Positions 1 to 5,728 are shown, counted from the stretch's first letter. The stretch is DNA of 6,308 nucleotides from an uncultured Eubacteriales bacterium (GCA_900551495.1 URWG01000104.1:1-6308); one strand, 5' to 3'. Program-made: numbers and translations. The notes: generated by a model not told the origin, from the sequence alone.

Positions 1-106
1 TACGGATACGGGCTCTCCGCGTGACGGTCGGAGGGCGCAGCCCGACGTGGGAATCTCATGTGAAGTGTTTTGAATTTGTCGAAGCTTGCAGACTTAGGAA
101 TAATTT

Positions 107-142
107 TGCGAGATTGCCACGACCCTTTCAGGGTCTCGCAAT
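107..142. repeat. Intergenic palindromic repeat unit
   Basis: An imperfect palindrome. ATTGC (113-117) matches GCAAT (138-142), and inside it GACCC (121-125) pairs with GGGTC (131-135) around a TTTCA loop. An alternative pairing joins TGCGAGA (107-113) with TCTCGCA (134-140). The unit is flanked by direct copies of CAGACTTrGGA (89-99 and 145-155). I recall similar 'GAGATTGCCACG...CTCGCAATGACA' elements scattered between genes in gut Clostridia, but copy number cannot be seen from this window. The remainder of 1-170 has no convincing gene. It holds only a small GC-rich dyad at 27-46 and AT-rich sequence. Confidence 0.55.
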
Positions 143-173
143 GACAGACTTGGGACTTTTTGAATTTTCAAAA

Positions 174-202
174 TTGACTTTTCCGCTTCAAGAGGGTACT
201 AT
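174..202 (+). promoter_or_regulatory. Sigma-A-type promoter of the fructokinase gene
   Basis: The -35 box TTGACT (174-179) is separated by 17 bp from the -10 box TACTAT (197-202). A start near 209 would leave an untranslated leader of about 65 nt. That leader has only two small dyads, GCGT/ACGC at 224-235 and CCTGC/GCAGG at 240-253. I see no recognisable riboswitch or operator in it. Confidence 0.7.
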
Positions 203-275
203 TGATATTGAGAATTGACCGCGGCGTAAGAACGCATGACCTGCGGATGCAGGACCGAAAAGGAGTGTGAAACGG

Positions 276-1238
276 ATGATCGACGTTGCAGCCTTGGGGG
301 AGCTTCTGATCGATTTTACCTACCTTTCCGTCGATGCGGACGGATATCCGACCATGGCGGCGCATCCGGGCGGTGCGCCGGCAAACTTCCTTGCAACGCT
401 GAGTAAATTCGGCGCGAGCACGGCGCTGCTGGCGAAGGTCGGCACGGATTGCTTCGGCAGGATGCTGACCGAAAGCCTGCGTTCTGCGGGAATATGCACG
501 GACGGGGTGATCGCCGACGACAGATTCTTTACAACGCTTGCCTTCGTCACGCTGGACGGCAGCGGCAACCGCGAATTCTTCTTTTCGCGCAAGCCGGGCG
601 CGGATACCCGGTTATCCTTTGACGAGCTGAATTTACGGCTGATCGATGAGGCGCGGGTTTTCCACTTCGGCACGCTCTCGCTGACGGATGAACCGTCTGC
701 CACCGCGACCCGCAAGGCAGTTGCCTATGCCAAAGCCAAAGGGAAGCTGATCTCATACGACCCTAACCTCCGCAAGCCGCTTTGGAGCAGCTTGAACACG
801 GCAAAGGAGCAGCTTTTGTGGGGACTTTCTCAGGCGGACGTTGTAAAAATCAGCGACGATGAGGTCGAATTCCTGTTCGGAATGGGCGCTGCGGAGGGTG
901 CGGCGCACATCATCGACCGATTCGGCGTCAAGCTGGTCTTTGTGACCTGCGGACCGAACGGATGTTATTTTCAAAACCCCGCCGCAGCCGGACAGGTACA
1001 AGGGCTTTCGGGCTTGAAGGTGGTCGATACGACCGGTGCGGGAGACATTTTCGGCGGGAGCGCAGTGTGGAAGCTGCTGCGGACCGAGAAGGCGCCTGAA
1101 ACGCTGAGCAGGGAGGAGCTGGTCGAGATCACACGCTTTGCCTGCGCCGGTGCCGGTCTGTCAACGACAAAACACGGCGGGATTTCCGCTATCCCCGAAT
1201 ACCGTCGGGTCTGCGACCTCTGCGAGGCGAATTTTTAG
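276..1238 (+). CDS. scrK: Fructokinase, PfkB/ribokinase family
   Basis: Probable cytoplasmic ATP-dependent sugar kinase that phosphorylates fructose to fructose-6-phosphate and feeds glycolysis. The 320 aa are full length for the family. PfkB signature 1 is around HPGGAPANF (residues 30-38). Signature 2 is DTTGAGD (251-257), with D257 as the expected catalytic base and the GAG as the anion hole. YDPNLRKPLW (161-170) and KISDDEVEFL (191-200) are typical of bacterial fructokinases. The ATG at 276 is chosen because SD AAAAGGAG (258-265) ends 10 nt before it. The in-frame GTG at 267 would be only 1 nt from the SD. The gene has its own promoter and a terminator-like inverted repeat behind it. No sugar transporter, sucrase or regulator adjoins it, so the substrate (fructose rather than 2-keto-3-deoxygluconate or ribose) rests on motif similarity alone. 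Family assignment is firm; the exact sugar is less so. Confidence 0.87.
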   Translation: MIDVAALGELLIDFTYLSVDADGYPTMAAHPGGAPANFLATLSKFGASTALLAKVGTDCFGRMLTESLRSAGICTDGVIADDRFFTTLAFVTLDGSGNREFFFSRKPGADTRLSFDELNLRLIDEARVFHFGTLSLTDEPSATATRKAVAYAKAKGKLISYDPNLRKPLWSSLNTAKEQLLWGLSQADVVKISDDEVEFLFGMGAAEGAAHIIDRFGVKLVFVTCGPNGCYFQNPAAAGQVQGLSGLKVVDTTGAGDIFGGSAVWKLLRTEKAPETLSREELVEITRFACAGAGLSTTKHGGISAIPEYRRVCDLCEANF

Positions 1239-1258
1239 ATAGGTCGCTGTATGATGAT

Positions 1259-1294
1259 TTAAGCCGTGCCGAGAGCGTTCTCGGCACGGCTTAA
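1259..1294. terminator. Bidirectional hairpin terminator between convergent genes
   Basis: A perfect 16-bp inverted repeat: TTAAGCCGTGCCGAGA (1259-1274), loop GCGT, and its complement (1279-1294). It begins 20 nt after the fructokinase stop and 9 nt after the stop of the convergent membrane-enzyme gene. The position and very stable stem suit a shared terminator. Neither side has a clean run of T after the stem, so termination efficiency is uncertain. Confidence 0.75.
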
Positions 1295-1303
1295 GCTTTG
1301 GCT

Positions 1304-3172
1304 TTATTGGATCAATGGCTCATCCATCAGACGGTAGTATTTCCACTTGTCGAGCTTTTCGTAGAGCGCTTGCAGATCGTCGGGAAGCGTCGAGACTGTG
1401 CTCCCGTCCGCCAGTGTATAGTAGCCGTGGCTGATGATCGGCAGGGCACGGCGGACGGATTCCAGCGTGTCGAAATACGGGTCCGTGCCGGTCATTCCGG
1501 TCAGCTCATACACTGCGGCGCCGAGGTAGTTCGAGCTGATGCTCTCCGGCAGCTCAAGCGCAGAGAAATCACAGGAATCCGCGTAGGCACGGTTCGCGTA
1601 GAGTAGGAACGGCGTCTTGTAGGTGCTCAGAACGGACTCGGCAGAGCCTTCCTCTTCAAATTGAATCCCGAGCGCGCGGTAGACCTCCTGATTGTTCAGC
1701 AGTGCGGGACGATGATCGCCGAAGAATACCAGCAGCGTCGGCTCCTCCAGCGAGTCTAAATACTCCGTCAGCTCGCGGAGCATCCGCGAGGAATCCCGCA
1801 CGCCCTCCATATATACCGCAAGCGTCTCGGTCTGCTCGTCGGTCAGTTGGACGTTGACGGGTGCGGGGTCGGGGCGGAAGCCGTATTTGGAATAGGGGTA
1901 CGCCTGATGGTTCTGAATGGTGACCGAATAGACGAACAGCGGCGCGTCCTGTTGGATACGCTCGTCGATGTCGGCGGTCAGACGGCGGAGAAACGCCTCG
2001 TCGGAGATCATAATGCCCTTCTTGTCCGCCTCGGTAAAGGCGTTGTTATAGGTCTGATCGGAAATGCCGAGGAAGGAATAGACGCTCTCGCGATTGTAGA
2101 ACCAGTCGTAGCCGGGGTGCATGAAGTAGGTGTTATAGCCCGCGCGGGCGTAGGCGCGGGGCAGCGAGTTCAGATTGCGGTGGACGACGCGGAAGGCGGA
2201 GGTGGTGCTGCCGGTGAGCATATTGGTCTGAATTCCCGTCAGAATGTCGAACTCGGTGTTTGCCGTGCCCGCGCCGAAATTGCTCACGACGATGTGACCG
2301 GACAGCGCCTGCGCCGAGGAAGCGACGGCTTTGTAATCGGCAAGCGGATCGTTTTCGGGCGTGTAGGCAAAGGCGTCCTCCTCCGAGAGGTCGGAAAACG
2401 CCTCACACATCACGAAAATGACGTTCGGCTGAACGTTCGGCTGCGAATACTCCATGCCCTCCTGCGCCCATTGCTCAGCCTCCTGCTCGGAATAGCCGTC
2501 GGGCTTTGCCACGGGGTAGAGCTGGTAGTTGTGCAGGAAGCAATAGGGGAAGCCGCAGCGCTCAAAAACGAGCGGGACGTTGGCTTTGTCCTCCATATTG
2601 CCGCGGTTGTCATAGATCGAGGTGCTGGGATAGACCGTCGCCATGCTCCAAACGAAGGCGGCGATGACGAGTACGGCACAGCCCACGCGCCAGAACCACT
2701 TCGGCTTTGCGCAGCGGCTGAACTGTCCGAGCAGGAGAAGGACGACGGAAAACAGCACGATCAGCGCCAAAATACCCCAGTGCATATCAAGCGAATACTC
2801 GCCCACGGCATTGGTCGCCTCCCGAATCAGCAGTACGTCGCCGGGGATAAGCGGGTCGTTGCGGCATTCCGTCTTGATGAGGTTTGCATAGGAAAGCAGG
2901 TTGCACAGCAGCGCCGTCAGACTCGCGCCGTAAAACGGGTTGCCGAATACTGCCCAAAAAAGCAAAACCAGCACCGCGATAGGGAAGCCGTTGAGCAGGA
3001 ACAGCAGCTTGTCGTTCCAAAACGAGCGCAGCGTCTGCGTCAGTGCGCCGGGCTGAATGGCGACCACGGTGACGGAGATCAGGACGCTGCAAACGATAAG
3101 CACAACGGTGACCTGCCACCAATTCAGCGAAAAGCGTCTGCGATTTTTCCACGACGCTTTGATATTTTTCAT
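1304..3172 (-). CDS. LTA synthase-family membrane phosphoglycerol transferase
   Basis: Membrane enzyme of the LtaS/MdoB (alkaline-phosphatase/sulfatase fold) family, which moves glycerol-phosphate from phosphatidylglycerol onto a growing polymer such as lipoteichoic acid. The 622 aa carry five predicted membrane helices (about 20-39, 56-77, 81-99, 132-151, 159-180), then a linker and an extracellular catalytic domain (about 248-580). Likely metal ligands and catalytic residues by family alignment are E257 in MCEAF, nucleophile T303 in GAGTANTEF, H422 in QNHQAYPY, and D486-H487 in FFGDHRP. The start at 3172 is supported by SD GGAGGG (3178-3183), 5 nt upstream. An in-frame GTG at 3214 falls inside the rplA terminator and lacks an SD. 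The gene lies directly behind rplA with no obvious promoter of its own, so it may depend on read-through. Whether the product is true polyglycerolphosphate LTA or another phosphoglycerol decoration cannot be told from sequence. Confidence 0.85.
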   Translation of the reverse strand: MKNIKASWKNRRRFSLNWWQVTVVLIVCSVLISVTVVAIQPGALTQTLRSFWNDKLLFLLNGFPIAVLVLLFWAVFGNPFYGASLTALLCNLLSYANLIKTECRNDPLIPGDVLLIREATNAVGEYSLDMHWGILALIVLFSVVLLLLGQFSRCAKPKWFWRVGCAVLVIAAFVWSMATVYPSTSIYDNRGNMEDKANVPLVFERCGFPYCFLHNYQLYPVAKPDGYSEQEAEQWAQEGMEYSQPNVQPNVIFVMCEAFSDLSEEDAFAYTPENDPLADYKAVASSAQALSGHIVVSNFGAGTANTEFDILTGIQTNMLTGSTTSAFRVVHRNLNSLPRAYARAGYNTYFMHPGYDWFYNRESVYSFLGISDQTYNNAFTEADKKGIMISDEAFLRRLTADIDERIQQDAPLFVYSVTIQNHQAYPYSKYGFRPDPAPVNVQLTDEQTETLAVYMEGVRDSSRMLRELTEYLDSLEEPTLLVFFGDHRPALLNNQEVYRALGIQFEEEGSAESVLSTYKTPFLLYANRAYADSCDFSALELPESISSNYLGAAVYELTGMTGTDPYFDTLESVRRALPIISHGYYTLADGSTVSTLPDDLQALYEKLDKWKYYRLMDEPLIQ

Positions 3173-3190
3173 AGGATCCCTCCGAAAGGA

Positions 3191-3219
3191 AACGGGCGAG
3201 CCGTTGCAGCTCACCCGTT
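3191..3219 (-). terminator. Hairpin terminator after rplA
   Basis: On the - strand an 11-bp stem, AACGGGTGAGC with GCTCGCCCGTT, has one U-G wobble and a 7-nt loop. It lies 13 nt after the rplA stop. The following TTCCTTTC is a weak T-rich tail that runs straight into the SD (GGAGGG) of the next gene. It probably marks the end of the ribosomal operon but may be leaky. Confidence 0.65.
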
Positions 3220-3232
3220 CTGAATTCCTGAA

Positions 3233-3922
3233 TTACAGCTTCGCAGCGCTGACCTTGACGCCGGGGCCCATGGTGGAGGCGACGACGCAGGAGCGGATAT
3301 ACTGACCCTTGGCAGCGGCGGGCTTTGCCTTGATGACGGCGCCGATGAGCGCGTCAAAGTTTTCCTTGAGCTTGTCCGCACCGAAGGAGACCTTACCGAT
3401 GGGGCAGTGGATGATGTTGGTCTTGTCGAGACGGTACTCGATCTTACCTGCCTTGACTTCCTTGACAGCCTGCGCAACGTTGGGGGTCACGGTGCCTGCC
3501 TTGGGGGAGGGCATCAAGCCCTTCGGACCGAGGACCTTACCGAGACGACCGACAATGCCCATCATGTCGGGAGAAGCGACGACGACGTCAAAGTCGAACC
3601 AGTTTTCCTTGGTGATCTTCTCGACCAGCTCCATACCGCCGACATAATCGGCGCCCGCAGCCAGCGCTTCGTCAACCTTCGCGTCCTTGGCAAAAACGAG
3701 AACCTTGCGGGTCTTGCCGGTGCCGTTCGGAAGAACGATGGCGCCGCGAACCTGCTGATCGGCGTGACGGGAGTCAACACCGAGCTTGACATGGAGTTCG
3801 ACAGTCTCGTCGAACTTTGCAGAGGCGGTCTTGACAACCAGTGCCAGAGCGTCTGCTGCTTCGTACTGCACGGAGCGGTCGATCTGCTTCGCGCTGTCCT
3901 TATATTTCTTACCTCTAAACAA
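3233..3922 (-). CDS. rplA: 50S ribosomal protein L1
   Basis: Ribosomal protein L1 binds the 23S rRNA L1 stalk (helices 76-78), controls exit of deacylated tRNA, and is in E. coli the translational repressor of its own operon. The 229 aa match the usual bacterial length (about 229-235). The family signature is LGKVLGPKGLMPSPKAGTVT (127-146). Domain I is roughly residues 1-67 and 160-229, with domain II between them. The start is a TTG at 3922, giving FRGKKYKDS at the N-terminus as expected for L1. It is preceded by a strong SD, TAAGGAGG (3931-3938), 8 nt away. An in-frame ATG at 3973 would add 17 residues unlike any L1 and lacks an SD. The gene lies 81 nt after rplK and is the last ribosomal gene of the operon here. 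A candidate L1-binding mRNA element lies directly before its SD. Confidence 0.96.
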   Translation of the reverse strand: MFRGKKYKDSAKQIDRSVQYEAADALALVVKTASAKFDETVELHVKLGVDSRHADQQVRGAIVLPNGTGKTRKVLVFAKDAKVDEALAAGADYVGGMELVEKITKENWFDFDVVVASPDMMGIVGRLGKVLGPKGLMPSPKAGTVTPNVAQAVKEVKAGKIEYRLDKTNIIHCPIGKVSFGADKLKENFDALIGAVIKAKPAAAKGQYIRSCVVASTMGPGVKVSAAKL

Positions 3923-3940
3923 TGTTAAATCCTCCTTAAA

Positions 3941-3971
3941 GTGGTAAATGCGGAAATGAAAATCCTCCCAC
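3941..3971 (-). promoter_or_regulatory. Candidate L1-binding mRNA element before rplA
   Basis: On the - strand: GUGG (3971-3968), unpaired GA, GGA, an 8-nt loop, UCC, unpaired GCAUUUA, then CCAC (3944-3941). The SD of rplA follows after UUU. This layout resembles the L1-stalk base in 23S rRNA, which in E. coli I recall as GGUGG-GA-GGCU...AGCC-(A-rich strand ending AUA)-CCACC. Binding of L1 would cover the SD. The inner GGA/UCC helix is short, so the fold is a proposal. Confidence 0.5.
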
Positions 3972-3976
3972 ATATT

Positions 3977-3993
3977 GAGGTCATTGCGACCTC
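3977..3993 (-). other. Small hairpin in the rplK-rplA spacer
   Basis: GAGGTC (- strand, 3993-3988) pairs perfectly with GACCTC (3982-3977) around a 5-nt loop. It lies 10 nt after the rplK stop and just before the candidate L1-binding element. There is no T-tract behind it, so it is not a terminator. It could extend the regulatory fold or stabilise the processed mRNA. Confidence 0.4.
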
Positions 3994-4003
3994 GGCAGAC
4001 AAT

Positions 4004-4429
4004 TTAGTCAACAACGGTGATGCCCATGGAGCGGCAGGTGCCGGCAACCTGACTCATAGCCGCCTCGATGGTGGCAGCGGTGAGGTCGGGCATTTTGCGC
4101 TCGGCGATCTCGCGAACCTGTGCGGTGGTGATGGTGCCGACCTTGGTCTTGTTGGGAACGCCGGAACCCTTGTCCAGACCGATCGCCTTGAGAATCAGGG
4201 TCGGGGTCGGGGGGGTCTTGGTGATGAAGGAGAAGCTGCGATCGGAGTAGACCGTAATCACGACGGGGATCTTAAAGCCTGCCTGATCCTTGGTGCGATC
4301 GTTGAACTCCTTGATGAACTGCGCGATGTTGACGCCGTGCTGGCCGAGAGCCGGACCGACAGGGGGCGAAGCGGTTGCTTTTGCAGCCGGAATCTGAAGC
4401 TTGATATAACCAGTAACTTTCTGTGCCAT
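4004..4429 (-). CDS. rplK: 50S ribosomal protein L11
   Basis: L11 binds the GTPase-associated centre of 23S rRNA, works with EF-G and EF-Tu on the 50S subunit, and is where thiopeptide antibiotics and the stringent factor act. The 141 aa are the standard length. The N-terminal domain (about 1-70) contains the proline-rich SPPVGPALGQHGVN (21-34) with P22, P23 and P26, where thiopeptides contact. The hinge TKTPPTP (70-76) leads to the rRNA-binding C-terminal domain, with RKMPDL (111-116) and the GTCRSMGI (130-137) signature. The ATG at 4429 is set by the conserved MAQKVTGYIKLQIP N-terminus and SD GGAGGTGC (4435-4442), about 7 nt away. Upstream in-frame codons extend into the leader and do not resemble L11. 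It follows nusG by 81 nt, in the canonical order. Confidence 0.97.
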   Translation of the reverse strand: MAQKVTGYIKLQIPAAKATASPPVGPALGQHGVNIAQFIKEFNDRTKDQAGFKIPVVITVYSDRSFSFITKTPPTPTLILKAIGLDKGSGVPNKTKVGTITTAQVREIAERKMPDLTAATIEAAMSQVAGTCRSMGITVVD

Positions 4430-4451
4430 TGATAGCACCTCCATAATAAAT

Positions 4452-4498
4452 GTGGTAATACGCCGAAGCGTATCCTTGGCGGGGGAAACCCCTCCCAC
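4452..4498 (-). promoter_or_regulatory. Candidate L1-binding leader element before rplK
   Basis: On the - strand: GUGG (4498-4495), unpaired GA, GGGG (4492-4489), UUU, CCCC (4485-4482), a linker, hairpin AUACGC-UUCG-GCGUAU (4473-4458), UA, then CCAC (4455-4452). It ends about 9 nt before the rplK SD. The GUGG-GA-GG and UA-CCAC parts match the base of the 23S L1 stalk as I recall it for E. coli. The small hairpin has a C(UUCG)G tetraloop, one of the most stable known. Autogenous control of rplK by L1 is established in E. coli. Its operation here is inferred. Confidence 0.55.
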
Positions 4499-4510
4499 TT
4501 GTGACCGTTT

Positions 4511-5038
4511 TTATTCTTCTGCGGCTTCGACCTGATCGAGCTCCAACTCGACCGGTGTCTCGCGTCCGAACATGGAGACTGTCACGCGAACCTTGTTCTT
4601 TTCGATGTCCAGCAGATCGACCACGCCGTTAAAGCCGTTGAGCGGACCGTCTACGATGGTCACGGTGTCGCCGAGCTTGTAGCCGACAACGATCTCGCGC
4701 TTTTCGACGCCGAGCTGATAGACCTCATCCTCCGTCAGGGGGGTGGGCTTTGTGCTGCCCGAGGTGACGAAGCCGGTCACGCCGCGGACGTTCTTGATGA
4801 TGTACCAAGCGTCGTCCGTCATTACCATTTTGACCAGCACATAGCCGGGAAACACCTTGCGGTCGTAGGTTTTCGGACCGTTATCGGTGATCTCGGTGAC
4901 GGTTTCCATCGGAATCGAGACCTGATGGATGATGTCCTGCAGCCGACGGGTCTCGACCGTCTTTTCGATGGTCATTTTAACGGTGTTTTCGTATCCGGAA
5001 TAGGTATGCACAACATACCATTTTGCTGCTTCTGCCAT
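4511..5038 (-). CDS. nusG: Transcription elongation/antitermination factor NusG
   Basis: NusG binds the RNA polymerase clamp, modulates pausing and elongation, and links transcription to Rho or to the ribosome. The 175 aa are the usual length for a two-domain NusG. The NGN domain (about 1-105) carries WYVVHTYSGYE (7-17), FPGYVLVKM (63-71) and VRGVTGFV (84-91). The KOW domain (about 119-170) carries KLGDTVTIVDGPLNGFNG (121-138) and ends VELELDQVEAAEE. The start at 5038 agrees with the family N-terminus. It lies 6 nt after the secE stop and has no recognisable SD in the preceding 25 nt, so translation is probably coupled to secE. The order secE-nusG-rplK-rplA is the standard bacterial one. Confidence 0.97.
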   Translation of the reverse strand: MAEAAKWYVVHTYSGYENTVKMTIEKTVETRRLQDIIHQVSIPMETVTEITDNGPKTYDRKVFPGYVLVKMVMTDDAWYIIKNVRGVTGFVTSGSTKPTPLTEDEVYQLGVEKREIVVGYKLGDTVTIVDGPLNGFNGVVDLLDIEKNKVRVTVSMFGRETPVELELDQVEAAEE

Positions 5039-5044
5039 AGCGAA

Positions 5045-5278
5045 TCAGCTAAACAATCCGCGCAGCAGAGACATACCTCCGCCTGCCAGCCAGTCAAACA
5101 GGCACACGATGACGCCGACGACCAAAACCGAAGCGAGGACGACCAGCGTGTTGTTGAGAAGCTGCTTGCCGTTGGGCCAAACGACCTTCTTCAGCTCGCT
5201 GCGCATTTCGCGGAACCACTTGGAGAAGCGTCTGCCGGTACGGACGAAGAAATTGGGCTTCTTGTTAACTTCTGCCAT
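5045..5278 (-). CDS. secE: Preprotein translocase subunit SecE
   Basis: SecE clamps the SecY channel of the inner-membrane Sec translocon and is essential for protein export. The 77 aa are the short, single-span form usual in Gram-positive bacteria, not the three-helix enterobacterial form. A basic N-terminus leads to the conserved amphipathic segment RSELKKVVWPNGKQL (26-40), with the hallmark V-W-P, then one transmembrane helix (about 43-66). The start at 5278 has a modest SD, AAAGGA, about 9 nt upstream. It follows rpmG by 18 nt and precedes nusG by 6 nt, so the three genes are surely cotranscribed. No tRNA-Trp gene lies between rpmG and secE, unlike in some Gram-positive relatives. Confidence 0.95.
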   Translation of the reverse strand: MAEVNKKPNFFVRTGRRFSKWFREMRSELKKVVWPNGKQLLNNTLVVLASVLVVGVIVCLFDWLAGGGMSLLRGLFS

Positions 5279-5296
5279 TGTTTTTCATCCTTTCGC

Positions 5297-5446
5297 TTAC
5301 TTCGTTTCGGTATGAACGGTATGCTTTCTGCAGAACCTGCAATACTTCTTCATTTCCAGACGGTCGGGATCATTCTTCTTGTTCTTCATGGTGTTGTAGT
5401 TTCTCTGCTTGCACTCATTGCAGCGAAGGGTGATCTTTACTCGCAT
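5297..5446 (-). CDS. rpmG: 50S ribosomal protein L33, zinc-ribbon form
   Basis: A short ribosomal protein near the E site of the 50S subunit. The 49-aa translation begins MRVKITLRCNECKQRNYNT and ends KHTVHTETK, the usual length for L33. It keeps both cysteine pairs (C9-x-x-C12 and C36-x-x-C39), so it is the zinc-binding 'C+' paralogue. Bacteria with this form often carry a cysteine-free copy elsewhere, induced under zinc limitation; none is visible here. The start at 5446 is supported by a near-perfect SD, AAGGAGGT (5455-5462). It is the first gene of the operon, 18 nt before secE, with a promoter about 140 nt upstream. The leader can fold so that the SD is partly occluded. Confidence 0.95.
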   Translation of the reverse strand: MRVKITLRCNECKQRNYNTMKNKKNDPDRLEMKKYCRFCRKHTVHTETK

Positions 5447-5448
5447 TG

Positions 5449-5517
5449 TTCGGCACCTCCTTAAAATTTTGCCTCCCTGTATGCCCGCGGCTATCGAAAA
5501 ATTTAGTCGGCACCGAA
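5449..5517 (-). promoter_or_regulatory. Long leader hairpin enclosing the rpmG SD
   Basis: On the - strand, UUCGGUGCC (5517-5509) can pair with GGUGCCGAA (5457-5449), giving 9 bp with two G-U wobbles. Nested inside, AAAUUUU (5504-5498) pairs with AAAAUUU (5470-5464). The SD core UAAGGA (5463-5458) then lies in the internal loop, and its last two G are in the outer helix. This is a plausible translation-control fold. No known leader family is recognised. Confidence 0.45.
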
Positions 5518-5539
5518 ACTACCCAATGCCTCCGCAGGT

Positions 5540-5572
5540 GAAAAATGGGCGCAAAAATAAAGCCCTTTTTTC
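5540..5572 (-). promoter_or_regulatory. Terminator-like hairpin at the start of the rpmG leader
   Basis: On the - strand GAAAAA-A-GGGC pairs with GCCC-A-UUUUUC around an 11-nt loop, which is 10 bp with one A-A mismatch. The GGGC/GCCC helix followed by AUUUUU is terminator-like and lies 6-39 nt after the predicted start site. Direct copies of CGCAGGTG (+ strand, 5533-5540 and 5572-5579) flank it. The GC core is only 4 bp, so an attenuator role is tentative. Confidence 0.35.
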
Positions 5573-5584
5573 GCAGGTGCGATT

Positions 5585-5613
5585 ATTCTAACATATTTTT
5601 ATCCCCGCGTCAA
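5585..5613 (-). promoter_or_regulatory. Sigma-A promoter of the rpmG-secE-nusG-rplK-rplA operon
   Basis: On the - strand the -35 box TTGACG (5613-5608) and the -10 box TAGAAT (5590-5585) are exactly 17 bp apart. A TG one base before the -10 box makes it an extended -10 promoter. Transcription should begin near 5578, leaving a leader of about 130 nt. T-rich sequence on the other side (5614-5655) could act as an UP element. This is a strong promoter, as expected for a ribosomal operon. Confidence 0.85.
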
Positions 5614-5673
5614 TCATTATTTCGCTGTTTTTTCCGAATTTTTGTGACTTTTTTCGTTCACCGCGGAAAATAC

Positions 5674-5702
5674 TTGACGCGCCATAAAAAATGGTGTATT
5701 CT
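5674..5702 (+). promoter_or_regulatory. Promoter of the GNAT pseudogene
   Basis: TTGACG (5674-5679) and TATTCT (5697-5702) are separated by 17 bp, 27 bp before the GTG start. The promoter diverges from the rpmG promoter, with 60 bp between the two -35 boxes. It looks intact although the gene behind it is disrupted. Confidence 0.65.
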
Positions 5703-5728
5703 TTCGGAAACAGAAAGGGGAGATCACA

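Noticed and set aside
21..218. Short + strand frame in the left intergenic region
   Set aside because: It runs through the palindromic repeat and the fructokinase promoter, has no SD, and its product resembles nothing.
267..269. GTG as the fructokinase start
   Set aside because: Only 1 nt separates it from the SD. The ATG at 276 has workable spacing and fits the family N-terminus.
1847..3223. Long open frame on the + strand (458 codons)
   Set aside because: It is antisense to the LTA-synthase-type gene, with low-complexity composition rich in R, V, G and Q. It has no family resemblance, and the opposite strand has a clear domain structure with catalytic motifs.
3407..4432. Open + strand frames opposite rplA and rplK
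   Set aside because: They are shadows of strongly conserved ribosomal genes and have no initiation signals.
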